NCBI GenBank assembly: GCA_037576215.1
Contig: JBANDB010000012.1
Location: 1,984,001 to 2,048,000 of the forward strand
Origin: Armillaria gallica
Taxonomy: Eukaryota > Basidiomycota > Agaricomycetes > Agaricales > Physalacriaceae
Reading direction: 5' to 3'
DNA: 64,000 nt
Of this stretch, positions 1 to 13,009 are shown piece by piece. Positions within the stretch are counted from its first letter, which is position 1, and the number at the start of each line of letters is the position of its first letter. The notes beneath the pieces were generated by a model that made no database searches, had not been told where the DNA came from, and worked only from the letters and a program-made list of their open reading frames with translations. A program made the translations under genes and the position numbers.

Positions 1-1829
1 CAAGGAAACATCTATGCTGGAACTAATCCAACAGGAAGGTTCGTTCGGAACAACATCGTTTCGGCCGCCAAGCCGGCGTCATTGCTGGACGGAAGCGGAT
101 TTATTTTCGGAAAGACGCGTCCTCAGTATGCTGATTACGCTACCTCCCAAATTGTCAGCGTGAAAGATCACGGTGCGGTTGGCGATGGGAGGACGGATGA
201 CACTGCTGCTCTTACTAGCATATTCAACCAGGTATGTGTTGTTGATGTCATCGGGGTCTGTGGTGACGTTACCTTCACTATAGTACGCTGGATGCAAAAT
301 CATCTTCTTTGATGCCGGAACATATATCGTCTCCAGCACGCTCACTATCCCTGCTGGTACACAAATAGTTGGTGAGGCTTGGTCCGTAATCGCAGGCAAA
401 GGTTCTGCCTTCCAGGATCAATCGAATCCCCAAGTCGTCGTTCGGGTCGGTGCCCAAGGCTCTCAAGGTACAGTTGAGATCTCGGACATAATTTTCAGTG
501 TAAGGTCCTGGCCATTGCAACCATTCTCAGTAACTGATATCTGTTCCTAAAATTAGACTATCGCTCCTGGTACGGTTTTCGATCTATGGCTAATGGTTGG
601 CTATAACTAAGAGGATCTATCTAGCACCTGGCGCCATCGTCGTCGAATGGAATGTCAAGGAAACCTCCCAGGGAAGCACAGGAATGTGGGATTCTCACAT
701 CAGGTATGTTTCTAAAATACAACGAACAGTATGATACTGAAATACCGTATACAGGTTGGGTGGTAGTGAGTATCATCTACGAATTCTTCCAAACTAAGCT
801 CACATTGTACCAGCTGCTGGAACTGGTCTGCAGGCTTCAACTTGTCCATCAAGCGGTGCTGGCGGATACAATAATTGCTTCGCGGCCTTCCTTGGTCTAC
901 ATTTAACGCCTGGGTCGACAGCGTACCTTGAGGTGAGTTTTCATCGGTTTTCACAGTTCTGTTTATGCTTAGCTGTTGTGTGAAGGGCACCTGGGTATGG
1001 CTTGCCGATCATGATCTTGACGCGGGTGGTGTCGCACAACCACAACTATCGATTTACTCTGGTCGTGGAATTTTGTCCGAATCTGCAGGACCGGTGTGGA
1101 TGATTGGAACTGGTAAGTCATTTTCCTTCCGTATAAGTTATTTTCCCGCTAACTGTCAAAATCTTAGCTTGTAAGTATGCTGAGCATCGAAAGGCGGCAT
1201 GTTGTAAATTGAAACCTTTGACCAGCCGAACATCATGTGTTGTACCAGTACAATTTGGTCAACGCACAGAACCACTACATGGGGTTGATTCAGACTGAGA
1301 CAGTAAGCGATTTGTGGTGTACGAGGACCTCGCATTTAACGGTTATGATGTATCATCAGCCTTACTTCCAGCCTTCGCCTCAGGCGCCCACGCCTTTCAG
1401 CGTCAACTCCAATTATCACGATCCCACATTTGGAGGCGAATTTACGATGGCCCTGGGACTGAGAGTAGCAACGTCCTCTAATATCCTAGTGTTTGGTGTG
1501 TGAATTTCTGTATGTTCCAAGTCCTGTACTGAATATTACCTATGTAGGCGCTGGAATCTACAGCTTCTTCTCCGTAAGTCTTACCGTCATGAATTACCCT
1601 GGCTCTGACATTAATGGTCTTACCCTAGAGCTACTCTCAGAACTGCTTGGACTCAAACAGCTGTCAGATGCACATCGTCAGCATCGATTCTCAATCTTCG
1701 GTAACCATCTACAGCCTTGCTACGGTCGCTACCACATACCAACTCAGCGTCAACAACGCGGGTGTCATTAGCAGCAACGACAACGTCGATGGTTTCGCAT
1801 CGCTCATCACCGCTTGGAGTCCCGCGTGA
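1..1829 (+). CDS. GH55 exo-beta-1,3-glucanase, copy 1 (5' end outside window)
   Basis: C-terminal part of a secreted glycoside hydrolase family 55 enzyme, which releases glucose or short products from beta-1,3-glucan ends. The window starts inside an exon (QGNIYAGTNPTGRF), just before the second beta-helix motif SVKDHGAVGDGRTDDT at about 160-205, the pectate-lyase-3 type signature of GH55. Conserved blocks follow through short introns: IIFFDAGTYIV, GMWDSHI, GTWVWLADHDLD, the YQYNLVNAQNHYMGLIQTET block and a C-terminal GFASLITAWS ending in TGA at 1827-1829. Two micro-exons lie at 557-569 (13 nt) and 755-765 (11 nt). It is the most diverged of the four copies, but every junction I checked keeps frame, so it looks functional. 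Family call is firm; substrate detail is family knowledge. Confidence 0.9.
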
Positions 1830-2837
1830 TTGGCCCTGGTGTACATAATTATCTATCTGGCGTAGGATCTTGGTCCCGAAGCACATGTATTCTAGTATTT
1901 ATTCTGTCTTTGCTTTGCTATCGTTTTACTTGCTTGCTATTTTCCTCGAATGATTGTTCTGCGTAAGATCGTTTACGTCGCAAGGCCGAACTAGCTCACG
2001 AAGTGATTTCAGAGAGTCCATGACATACAACTCTAACTATCGCATGCTTTGGATTTTTTTTCTAGTTTGACTTGACACAGAATAAGTGACATTTATCTCG
2101 AATGACTCGTAAACAATCGTACCGTTACTGTATCATTAAATTCATTAGATGATGCACGGTAAGATGTCACCTGTGACCTGGAAAACATAAGCCCCAAGCC
2201 GCTACTGACTGATATTCGCATCCGACCGGCTTCTCATGCATACAACAATAACATTCTATTTCCGCTCTCGCCCTATTGAGATTTCTCTTGACTTAGTTAG
2301 CACCGTTCCTTTTTCTGCTATTTACGGATATCCGATGACGTCAGCCACTGTTTGACCGTGACATCATCCATCTTACTTCGCACTTCGAGGGCTCGCACGA
2401 AGGGATTGAAGCTCATGACACGACATCAGGCACGCTCGTCACTGTCAGTACTTCATCTCAGTTCAAAGACTCGTTTCTCATCTCGAGCATATCTCAATCC
2501 ATCCTCTGGTGTCTTATTGTGTTATGGCAAGCCGCAAGTACACCCATAGGTTGAAGAGGCCACCTGAATGGGCAAGTGAAGCATCTCTGCGATCCTCAGT
2601 TAGCAAGGCTTATGTGCGGCGGAAATTCTGCTGTTAGTAAAGCCGATCAACTGGAAATGCTATCACTGAATATCAGTTTGCCTGACGCCAATGTCGGAAG
2701 GGGTCTTTTTCCGTCGTATGGTGCTCCAGTGTATCTATTTGCACGTATTCTTCGATTCTATTCTAAGGTCCATCTGTTCGGTTGCTGGAAGAGAATAAAA
2801 CTCCTCGCTGAGTGATACCCACTCGTCGTCTTCCATC
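1830..2837. other. GH55 intergenic spacer 1-2, no gene
   Basis: No coding region seen. The part at about 2085-2165 matches the 3' flank of copy 2 (about 6478-6555). The part at about 2380-2830 matches the 5' flank of copy 3 (from about 13010). The spacer therefore belongs to the duplicated unit and presumably contains the promoter of copy 2. Confidence 0.6.
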
Positions 2838-5800
2838 ATGTTTTTCCTTTCGATACCAGGCTTAGTTCTCGCTGTTTTATTTGCTGCGCTTTCAGTGGCA
2901 CCCACAAAGTCGACAGCAATACCCAACGAGTCATCGACCCGTGAACCGTTCTGGCTCGAAGTTATCAAACATCAAGGTACTTCCCCCTTCAATCTGGATC
3001 CAGGATCGTACCAGGTTTTTCGCAACGTCAAGGATTTTGGTGCCGTGGGTGACGGTACACACGACGATACAGAGGCTATCAAGTGCTTATCAAGCGTTTC
3101 ATTCAGAATTATTGTTCTCGCTAATCATAGACAGTCAGGCTATCTCTCAAGGTAACCGATGCGGAGAGGGAGAATGCAATTCTTCTACCACCACACGGGC
3201 CGTTGTTTATTTTCCAGCGGCGTATGTATCTCCTCATATTCTATTCTGGTACTAGATTTTAACGCGATGCATTGACGCAGGACATATCTCATCTCAAACT
3301 CGATTATAGCCTACTATGGCACACAGCTCATCGGCGACCCTAAAAATCCGCCAACGTTGCTAGCTGCAGAGTCTTTCAATGATCTCGCTGTTATTGGTTA
3401 GTTGCTCTTCATCGAAATCCCCGCATGATGTCGACTATTTCGTTCAGATGTGAACCCTTACATTATTCTGGGCAACGGTGCTCAGTGGTACGCGTCCACC
3501 AACAACTTGTGAGTATCATTGCCTTTCTACACATGAGGTACTGCTGAGATCTACCGTAGCTTCCGTTCGGTGAGAAACTTCGTGATCGACGTCACACAGT
3601 AAGTTTTGTCTGTCGGATGAGTCGTCCCTTCGACGCTGAGTATATGTCAGGGTACCAGCCGAGAAGTCTCAAGGTACAGGTATCCATTGGCAAGTAGGAC
3701 AAGCCACATCGCTTTTCAACATCAAATTCGTGATGTCTTCCGCTCCCAACACTGCTCATCAAGGGTAAGATTTTGCTTCCTTTAGCACTCTTAGACTCAA
3801 CTTCGCTGCAGGATCTGGATGGAGAATGGAAGGCATGTTTTCCCTTGGACATTGCCCGAGTGAACGATTAACCTAATGACTCGTTTATTAGTGGTGGCCT
3901 CATGTCGGATCTTGAGTTCAATGGAGGTCTGTCTTGGATTTCAATGCTCTGGGAACCAAACTAAGTTCGCGTACTGTAGGGAAATATGGGATGTGGGTAG
4001 GCAACCAACAGTCTGTCAACGTTTCTTCCGATACTATCCGATTCGCTCAGTCTTCTTTCTAAGATTCACCGTTCGCAATGCCGTATTCAACGGGGTTAAC
4101 ACCGCCGTGTTCGCTTCGTGGAACTGGGGTCCGCGATCAAGTTTTGAATTTATTTCTGACTTCTCTTCTCATCAGCGTTGTAGGGTGGGCATTCCAAGGC
4201 GTGACCATCAACAATTGCCAAGTCGGTTTTGATATAACGACTGGTGGGGTGGCTGCGAACACTCAGGTACGGTCTGAGCTTTCTTTCTAGAGACCCACAG
4301 TTTACGTTCTACCAGACCGTGGGCGCCGAAGCGATCATCGATGCCACGGTCAATCAGACGGAAATATTCTTGCGCACATCTGCTGCTAGTAATGGAACCC
4401 TTGACGGATCTCTCGTCCTGCAAAATATTCAACTAACTAATGTTCCTGTCGCTGTTGGTACTGGGGATGGAGCGATCGTTCTGCCAGGAAATGACTTGGG
4501 GATCGAAACCATTCGGTCTTGGGCTCAAGGCAACGTCTACACGGGCTTAAATCCAGATGGAACGTTCATTCAAGGGAAAATCAACGTCCCTGTGATCCCT
4601 GCTTCTCTCCTTGACGGTAGCGGGAAAGTTATTGGACGTGTGCATCCGCAGTATGAAAATATCCCAGTCAACGGGTTCGTTAGCGTCAAAGATCACAACG
4701 CGACGGGGGATGGAAGGTTTGCACATGGTCACCTTTCATCGATATTCGTTCGTCTTACAATGTCTATTCTAGCACGGACGATACAAATGCAATTCAATAC
4801 GTGTTGAACGCTGTAAGCAAACTTTCTTCCTCGATATGCTTGTTACCCTCTTACGCGGGATGAATCTCAGTATTGCGACAGCAAGGTTATTTTCTTCGAT
4901 GCTGGAGTGTATGTCATCACTACCACGGTCACTATTCCAGCGGGTTGTCGTTTGGTTGGCGAGGCCTGGTCCGAGATCTCAGGGACGGGTGACTACTTCA
5001 AGGACGTCGAAAATCCAAAGGTGATGATGCGCGTTGGCGAGCCAGGATCTGAGGGATCCAATGAAATAACAGATATCATATTCAGGTATGGTATTTTCCG
5101 GACTAGAAATGTGTTACGCGTCTGACATAAATAATCTAGCACCATCGGTCCCGGTAAGCTGCCTGTTGATCATAAGGGAGTCATCAGGCTGATCGTCTTA
5201 GCTCCTGGTGCTATTGTGCTTGAATGGAATGTTCGTGGCCATGATGATAATCTTGCAGGTCCGGGAATGTGGGATAGCCATATCATGTACGTTCTTCATA
5301 AGGCTTGCGCTTAGGTATTAACGGTTGTCGTCCAAATACCTAGCCTTGGAGGATGTAGGTTTACTTCACTGTATCTGGCGTAAAATCATAAATCATCGTT
5401 ATCTTTCAGACAAGGGTTCTGGTATGGATTCAGCACACTGTCCAGTGGGAAGCGAAGATATTTCATGTGCGCCAGCTTTCTTGGGATTGCATTTGACATC
5501 GGAGGCTACGGCTTTTCTTGAGGCAACTTTTTATCAAATATAGTAAGTAGTAGGAGGCTGACTTTGTAAATTTCAGGGAACGTGGGTTTGGCTCGCAGAT
5601 CACGACCTCGACGGGGACGGCGAGACCCAAGTGACTTTGTTCTCTGGCCGAGGAATCTTATCCGAGTCCCGCGGTCCTGTATGGATGGTAGGAACAGGTT
5701 CGTACATGTTTCTATTGTAGCATTTGAGTGACTGATTTCTTGCAGCTTGTGAGTATCGCATGTAAAGAATGAATTGTATTACTGAACTTTTCACAGCCGA

Positions 5801-6342
5801 ACACCATTCCCTTTATCAATACAATCTTGTGAATGCAGGAGATCACTATATGGGTTTAATCCAGACAGAGACCGTGGGTCCTCTTCAGCATTTTTCGTAT
5901 TCCTATCTTAAGCGTGACTTGTTCATCTAGCCATACTATCAGCCGGTCCCCCCTGCTCCTGGTCCTTTCGGTATCCATGATGGTTACAATGATCCTATAT
6001 TCGATTCGAACACCACCAGCGCTTGGGCATTACGGGTCGAGTCATCGCACGACATTTTTATCTTCGGTCAGTCCTTCGAATCTTTCATTCCAGAGGTACT
6101 CACAATACATCCTAGGTGCCGCACTCTACAGTTTTTTCAACAACTACTCACAATCCTGCCTCACAACCACGTCATGTCAACTCCAGATCGTAGACATTTC
6201 ATCAGATAGCGATGTGTCCATGGCTTCGTTGTCCACTGTTGGGGCGACGTATCAAGTTAGTGTTGACCAGATGCCAGCTGTTGATTATGGTGCGAACGCA
6301 AACGGGTTTGCACAAACGGTAACCGATTGGAGTTCGAATTAA
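2838..6342 (+). CDS. GH55 exo-beta-1,3-glucanase, copy 2 (complete)
   Basis: Secreted GH55 enzyme acting on beta-1,3-glucan of fungal walls. The ATG at 2838 opens a signal peptide (MFFLSIPGLVLAVLFAALS...). The mature protein has two right-handed beta-helix halves, each opened by a GDG..DDT motif: DFGAVGDGTHDDTEAI near 3045, and NATGDG joined across an intron to TDDTNAI near 4705-4790. Later blocks are GEAWSEISGTGDYF, GMWDSHII, GTWVWLADHDLDGDGE, SEHHSLYQYNLVNAG, the PYYQPVPPAPGPF proline stretch, and the C-terminus GFAQTVTDWSSN followed by TAA. About 20 introns of 45-65 nt are needed; all that I traced join in frame. Micro-exons are at 5140-5153 and 5344-5354. Near-identical to copy 3, so recently duplicated. 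Confidence 0.93.
5140..5153 (+). other. GH55 micro-exon, 14 nt (copy 2)
   Basis: The 14-nt exon CACCATCGGTCCCG lies between an intron ending in AATCTAG and one starting GTAAGC. With the flanking exons it completes ..IIFSTIGPAPGAIV... Equivalent exons are at 557-569 (13 nt), 15674-15687 and 20076-20089. Confidence 0.85.
5344..5354 (+). other. GH55 micro-exon, 11 nt (copy 2)
   Basis: The 11-nt exon CCTTGGAGGAT lies between a TAG acceptor and a GTAGGT donor. It supplies LGG between WDSHII and the KGSGMD block. Equivalent exons are at 755-765, 15878-15888 and 20280-20290. Confidence 0.85.
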
Positions 6343-6477
6343 ATAGTCTCAACGAAACTATCTTGTTTTCACCCTGGCTGCTATAGATTCACCTTTCAAC
6401 TGGTAGCGCAGAACTATACATGATTTGTGTGCGCAAATATGAGGGAAGCCGGCTGTGAGCAGGTTACAAAGAGAGCC

Positions 6478-6555
6478 GAGATAAGTGACATTTATCTGGA
6501 AGGCTTGTAAACGATCGTTGTACTGGTACTGCATCATTACATGACGCATGGTAAG
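6478..6555 (+). repeat. Duplicated GH55 3' flank
   Basis: The sequence around AAGTGACATTTATCT through GATGCACGGTAAGATG-like bases is shared, with scattered mismatches, with about 2085-2165. Similarity to the array spacer stops near 6560, where the inserted block begins. It marks one edge of the insertion between GH55 copies 2 and 3. Confidence 0.7.
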
Positions 6556-6709
6556 ATGCCACGAGGGTTAACATCCCTATTGGCTAAACCTGCTGCTGTT
6601 CCTCCGGTTTATCCTTTGGCTTTCGGCCAAGACACCATATTAAAAAGCGATTTAAGCGGCTCTGGATTGACTATCAGTGAAAGGCAAAATTTGTCTGAGG
6701 AAAGGAATC

Positions 6710-9667
6710 TCAGCTCACCATGGTATATGCTCTGCCACCGAAAAAGTCATCAAGTACCTGTATCACGTAGCTGATGTTGTCTTTTTCTACTTGTATTTCG
6801 TCGGGCTGCAGTTGACGATATTCAAGATCATAACTTGACCATACGTGCTGTTTGCTGAAAAAGTCCCCGCCATCGCTTTGTACTAGGTCACGAAATTTCC
6901 CGCAACAATCAACCCAGGCGGCGTCTTGTGGACACAGCTGCACCAGTGTCGCGATGTCCCTATAAATGGCGCTCCGGTCTATATTCCTAATGCGATGTGT
7001 AGCCAAGATGCAGCACGCAATAAAGAGATTGGATGGGTTATGGAGGTAGTCAATGTGCAGCTGAAGCGTTGCTGCATCGACATACGATCCGCGCTGCATG
7101 GCGAAATTCCTGCGACGTACGCGCTAACCATTGGAACTGAAGCTTCAAGAAACACGTGGTTTCCAAGAAACTCCAGACATTGTTTTTCACGGAACACCGT
7201 AAAAGCAACTGGAATGTGCTTCGCAAGGAGATCGGTCAACACCTCACACACATCTTCGGACGGGCAGGTGTCAGACCAGGCTGTCTGGTCCCAATGACGA
7301 GTCATGAGATCGACCGTTGATCGAAGACCACGCAAAGAACAAGCATATGGGGCGACAGTAGTCAAAGAGTGATAGGCAATGATAGTGTGGTACCACAACT
7401 TCCTCAAGCTCCAATATGAATCATCAGAATCAATATTGAGTGGCGGAACGACACAGCGAGCAATGATATCCTCGAGCACCGGCATGACAGCAGTAGCTTC
7501 CTGGGATGAGAACGTGTCTTCCGAGATCCATTCATTCACAACTATTAACGACTCGAGAATAGTGGTATGAGACATTTCATAGTCAGGAAGCGAAAGTCTG
7601 TGAAGTAAGAATTTGATGGCCACCGCAAGCACCCTGAGAGATTTGAGCGATGATGGCTCATCTACTGAAGATGGATCTTCGATGACTGTGGAAAACATGG
7701 AGGGAACAGCGTCGTAGATTTTGTCGAGAAAATAGGGTAATGCGTCCTCAAAACCAAGAACCAATGGAGAATCAAATCCCTGTGTGAGGCCCCCCGGTGA
7801 TTTCGCGAAAGACTTTAAGATGGCAGAGTAGAGAAGAAGGGGGAACGTATTGGTATTATTGTCATGATCCGGATCCAGGCGACTAAAGACATCTTGCGAT
7901 CTGACCATCAAAAGATGATACCAACTATGTGGCGACAATTTTGAGGAGCGGGTACTATCCATCAAAAATGCGCCAGGACTGACAGATTGATTCAATGTTT
8001 CTTTGTCGCGCAAGGTACAACCATTGGATAGGATCGCAGCGGTGAGCTCAAATGAATAAAGGCTAGGGGTAGTATCAAGGAAGGCATTATAGCGGGTCCA
8101 ACTGCCGTTAGGGTCAAAGCGAAGTAAACATCCGATTTTGAGTTCCATGCCTAGCACTGGTTCATAATAGGAAGAGTCAGAAACCTTTGTCTCCAGGAGG
8201 CAATGCCCAAGCAAAGACTCCCGCAACCCCCTCATGATTACCTCAGAATCTCCCCGAAGTTCAAGAAACTTTTTTTCTGATGCCATCGGTAGCCCCCCGA
8301 TAGACTGTATGACTACACTTTGGACGGTAGGATTGAGAAGAGAGTGCAGTGCTTCAGCTGCCAAGTTTGTTGACATCTGTTTCACTAACTTGGACTCAAT
8401 CATCGTTAGCGACTGTGGAGTTCTTGCTTGTACGCGGGGAAGATAGCGAAACATGGCGGTAAAATCTCTTTGTCTGTAGGAAGAAAGGAATTCCTCTTTG
8501 TTGTCCTGTGACCATGTCACTCGCGGGATGGTACGACGAACAGACACATAGACAAGATCATAGAGAGGTGTACGGTAGGGGCATTGAGGGAAAAGAATGG
8601 GAAGGATGGTCGCCATCACATACGCAGTGTAGATAAGAACGGTTCCTGCATAAATGACCGATGACAGTGCTTGCCGAAGGGGATGTAAGAAAATCACCAA
8701 GCCGACAAGAAATATCGCGAGGGCGAGATGCATCAGGACAGGAAGTAGTCCTATGATGACCTGGACATGCCACTTCTGAAAGCCGGCATATCGGAACTGA
8801 CGTGTAAAACTGCGGTCGCGCGGTGTTCCAGAAGGGATGGCGACATAATAGTGCAGCCACTGTTTCACGAGAACGGCAACGAGTGCAGTCGCCAGTCTGA
8901 GAAACAGACTGACAAACCACAACCCGTTCACCCAGACATCCGTGGTAGCGGGAACAAAAGCAATGGTGGGATTGAGGGGGGACGGAGAGATGGTGTTGAC
9001 CGAAGAACTGTTGGCAATAGCGCGTTGAACGAGGACCGATTCATAAAGCAGAGAGGCTGACATGGCAGCATAGTCCGGCTGCAAACTCTGCGACGTTTGA
9101 ACGACGAAGGTCGTCACGACGGCCGAGAAAAGACCCGCCTTATACATGGCTCAGTAACGAAGTAAAGTAAGGGAACCACAGGACTCACAAAGACGAGTAG
9201 TACGTCGACATTATCTCGAGATTCTTCGACCATGTTGGTGTCGTGAATCCTACTCTCGTCTTCGTGCGTTCTCCAAACCCGTGCATTCGCTGACGCCTCT
9301 TCGTAGGGCGCGTCTTCAGGGTGTTTTTGTTCGTAGTCGTACGTATTATTGCCTAGTTAGAAATTGATGAGATACGAGAGGATTAGGATTAGAGGCGGTT
9401 TTCACACCTTTCTTAACAGTAGGGTTCGATCTCTTCATCCCGAAGACCTTCTTCGCATTGGCCGCATTAACAGAAATAGGTGGGGCAGGGGCGGGGGCTT
9501 GACCCTCTTCCTCTGCCTTGTCCGACTCTACCTGCTCAGCTGGGTTCTGCCCGTGCTCTCGGTCTCCCCCAATTCCTGGTTCTTCAGCCTCTGCATCCTC
9601 GTGTACAATGGTACCGTCCTGTCCCGGATCCAAGGTCGATGTTCTATCGGATTTCGTGCACTGGCAT
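6710..9667 (-). pseudogene. DUF6535-domain membrane protein, frameshifted
   Basis: Member of the basidiomycete DUF6535 family, of unknown function. Exon 1 is 9408-9667, exon 2 is 9189-9352, exon 3 is 9138 down to 6710, with GT-AG introns between. Exon 2 carries the signature NMVEESRDNVDVLLVF. Exon 3 starts AGLFSAVVTTFVVQTSQSLQ and contains VNGLWF plus several hydrophobic helices (for example MHLALAIFLVGLVIFL). Compared with the copy at 63029, there is one extra base six codons after the ATG (GAAATCCGATAG against GAAATCGATAG), giving an early stop. A second frame change near 7085-7110 separates the long frame from its conserved end (DYLHNPSNLFIACCILA). Introns and coding bases are nearly identical to the 63-kb copy, so damage is recent, or these are assembly errors. 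Confidence 0.75.
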
Positions 9668-10644
9668 AGTGCTTAGGTTTGTGCGGAGAACCGATCGAGA
9701 CGGGCGTTTAAGTCCCGTTTTGGGCAGTCGGCAGTCGGCAGATATGCCGAGCGATATTACTCACATGCGCGTTTCGGAGCAATTCAGAGCCTCATTTGGT
9801 TGAAAAACCCCACCGGCGCCGTTTCGTATATTTCTCCTACTTTATGTCACTCTTTCCAGTAAGTTCTTCATATGCTCTGTATTCGGAGATTTACAAATAA
9901 GCAGCGTACGCACTTGCCCAGCGATACTAGCAGGAAATTAAATAAGACATTGACGCCCAAGTTCTCAAGTTCTCCGTTCCATCGAGATGGACTTCGCTCG
10001 CGTCCTTTCCTTCACATCCCGTCAAAGTAGTCCCAACACTGACATCCCTCAACGGTCCAAATCGACACCCTCGAAATCCAAACCTCAGGAAGCCCTCTGA
10101 ACTTCAATCGCAAGCCAGCACAAGTTTTTTCATGAGATTTATGGGATGTGTCGCAGCCCGAGCGTGATTCGTCGATAAGTTGATTGGGATATTTAACACC
10201 GAGTCATTAGAGTGTGGTTCTACACGCTTCGAATAGGCTGGACCTGCTCTAACCACGACGGACATACATGGTTTCGTTCATGATCTGTATCTGAATGCCA
10301 TGTAATCGAGCAGCCGAATATCTGTCCATATAACACCGCTCCATTCGTATATGAGAATCATATACTAATCATGAATCGTGATAAAAAGCGGACGAAAACA
10401 TACGGGGGACCCAATCCACTAACATACATGCTTTCAATTCAATAAATAAACAGAGTCTGAACAATAGCGAGGGGACATAAAATGAACACAGCGTAATCAA
10501 AAGCAAACGTGGTCACAAATCTCATAAATCCCTTGGTACGACGCCTATGGTCTGGAGATCATCCTCCGGTTTATCCTGATAAGCCTCGAGATCATCCCTA
10601 CAAATGATATTCTTGTTATTCGAGTGAGTGGATGTCATTATTTC
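9668..10644. other. No gene seen
   Basis: Short unrelated open frames only, with no recognisable family on either strand. Probably spacer of the inserted block. Confidence 0.5.
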
Positions 10645-11889
10645 TCAGGGGTTCTGCGGGGGTGTCATGGCCATACTCGTTGTCTCTCTCCGCTGAGCTT
10701 CAGGATCATCGCTCATTGTGGAATCACGGTCTCTAACATGCGTCCCGAAAGAGAAACGAAGTGAAGCCAAATTCGCGCTTCCTGCCAAGAGTCGTCTGGG
10801 CGGGCATGACCTGCTGCAACGCGCCCTACCAGGAGCGTCGGAGCAATACCCTATAATATATCCGTGAGATGTGAGCTTAGGGAGAGAACACGAGCGTACC
10901 CTTGCACTTCCTGCTAAGATATCAAAGTACGGTCCCATCCAAGAATTACTAGCGTAGAATCCCACATATAGAATCAAGCATATCAAATAAAGAACCGAAG
11001 ATTCGACCAAGACTTCGATGAGGCGATGGTAAGCTCGGAATCCACCTCCTGCTCGTGAGACAGTGACAATGCGGTAGATGATAAGCAAGGTGCACCACAG
11101 AGTCGTAGCGAGGAGGAAGGATGCATAGAGCACAAAATCGAAGGTATAGCTATTGGAGATGGTAAAGTCTTGGTATTCACCAACCATTTTGAACGCTGTG
11201 CCGATTTTTGGGTAAATTGGCAGACTGAGATATCCGAGAGATCTTACCTATTGAGCTAAGAAGAAAAAGTACAGGCAGGAGAATGATTACCCACTGTCGC
11301 CCCCAGACTATCCAACAACGCCAGATCTATGATTGGGAGTCGAGACGATGGTAAGTTCAAAGTCGCTCGAAAAGTAGCATTTTGGCATGCACCATGGTGG
11401 AATCCGCAAGGACAGTACCGACGGCACTTACTGTACCCGCACTGATTATTGTCTTTACCCCGGGGCTGGAGTAAAACGAAATTTCTGCCCAAAAGTTTTG
11501 TCCATAGTTGACGAATACCGAGTGGATGTTTGTCCAGATGAGGGCAAAGTCGACGATAGTAACGATATAGAGCAGGGTTATAACAATGACCATGGCTCGT
11601 CCAATGGGCCGGGACTTGTTTGTAACTAGTCGTTCAGATAAGGTCGTGACGCATGGTAGTAGATATGTTACCCGCACAGATGTTCCACAGCGTGACAGCA
11701 ACAATTCCGGTGTATAACCCTACGAATCGCGAGTCTGATTAACCGAAGGCATCACAAATTTGGTCCAATATACGTACCGGTCAATAGAGAGTAAAGTATC
11801 CTTGAATTCAAGTCAGTGTCAAGGCTATGAAATGCGGTAGCTCTATCGGCGTCGGAAAGGTCTGGCGGAATGTTAGTCTGAGCGGCCAT
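10645..11889 (-). CDS. Agaricomycete multi-pass membrane protein (MAAQTNIPP type)
   Basis: Member of a large, uncharacterised Agaricomycete family of about seven membrane spans. The ATG at 11889 gives MAAQTNIPPDLSDADRATAF, the family's usual start, then SRILYSLLTG. Further exons give YTGIVAVTLWNICA, the segment AMVIVITLLYIVTIVDFALI, TIISAGTVSAVGTVLADSTM, IWRCWIVWGRQWVIILLPVL, then FDFVLYASFLLATTLWC and VESSVLYLICLILYVGF. The C-terminal exon reads GIAPTLLVGRVAAGHARPDDSWQ. The conserved continuation SANLASLRF..THVRDRDSTMSDDPE is one base out of frame, as if one G was lost in CAGGAAG near 10785. The frame as written runs to a stop near 10716; the conserved frame ends at 10645. The role could be receptor-like, but that is unknown. 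Confidence 0.7.
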
Positions 11890-13000
11890 CGAGGATCTCT
11901 GGGTGAAGAAGGAAGGAGGAAGTAGGAGCGAAATAACATATACCACATCACTTGTGATCATGGGGACAGGCAGGTCTACTATCGCACAAGGTGACCCACT
12001 TGTGACCCACCGACACAAGAAAAAAATGCCGAGTGTGTAAAGGATGATCAGCATGGGAATGAAACAGATCCCGACTCTTCTATTTTTGGACTCCTTGATA
12101 TCCAACAGCATTAAAAGTGATTTCATCGAGAAGAATAGGTGTTGGAGTAAAACTGGACATCTTCGTCATGACGGAAAACAAAGTGTTAGTATGTGGTCTA
12201 GCAGGAAATTTCTCTCAAGTCCATGAGATATGTGCAACACATACTTAGTAGTACGATGACCACCCTGATAGGCTGATTCTCTGACAGACCGCATCACGAG
12301 AATAAGTGCATCTTCTTCGACTCGAGTCCACCTGAAAGATCGACAGATGGGGGTCCTGGGTCTCGTGGGATACCAGATTCAAAATTCTTAAAAAGCAAGG
12401 GCATGGCGGTGGTCTTGATGCCGTTCGTACTCTTGCTGGTTTGTATCTGAAGTCATAGATGCAAACATGACGGCAGGAAAACGTAAGAGGAGAGATACAA
12501 TCGCCTTGATTAAAGTTCTGACGGAGATCCCATCATCAGAATCCTCGTAAACCACTGTAAATCTTTTCCTTTGACAAAGGATCATCAAAGATAGAATTCT
12601 TGACATCTCGTGCCGACGATGATAGGTCTAAGGCACAACGGTGAAGTTTCTATGCCCGTGGTTTTGCCAGGTTGTCTCCGCATTCGTGATGCTGAATTAT
12701 ATTCTTAGCATGATGCAACATGGGAGCAATGAAAGCGCACCAGGCCTCCAAACTCAAAGAATGGACTTGGATCCGTCGCCAACTCCACTCCACCAATCTC
12801 GAACAAGTAAGTACACAAAGAAGGCATCGACGAAAATGGCAATGAGGTTTGATCGTCCCACGCCACAAAAAAGGGGCACGGCTGCTGGCGGACAGATCGC
12901 TTTCTAAAATTTCAAGGCATAATAGCGGCTTACACATAACCCACCACCAACGTAGCGAGAATACCTGGCCTTGACATTCATCTTGTTTCGAATTTCGAAA
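11890..13000 (-). pseudogene. Membrane-protein debris upstream of the MAAQTNIPP gene
   Basis: Separated minus-strand pieces with hydrophobic stretches: GICFIPMLIILYTLGIFFLC near 12000-12070, SVRTLIKAIVSLLLRFPAVM near 12470-12530, and AIFVDAFFVYLLVRDWW near 12800-12850. I could not join them into one gene with credible start and splice sites. They look like the remains of one or two further multi-pass membrane-protein genes. A real, diverged gene cannot be excluded. Confidence 0.35.
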
Positions 13001-13009
13001 GAGAAGGAA

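Noticed and set aside
2040..2340. Transposon in the GH55 1-2 spacer
   Set aside because: The sequence recurs only as part of the duplicated GH55 unit; no terminal repeats or target duplication seen.
10300..10480. Possible tRNA or small RNA gene in the spacer
   Set aside because: No cloverleaf or conserved A/B boxes could be found by eye.
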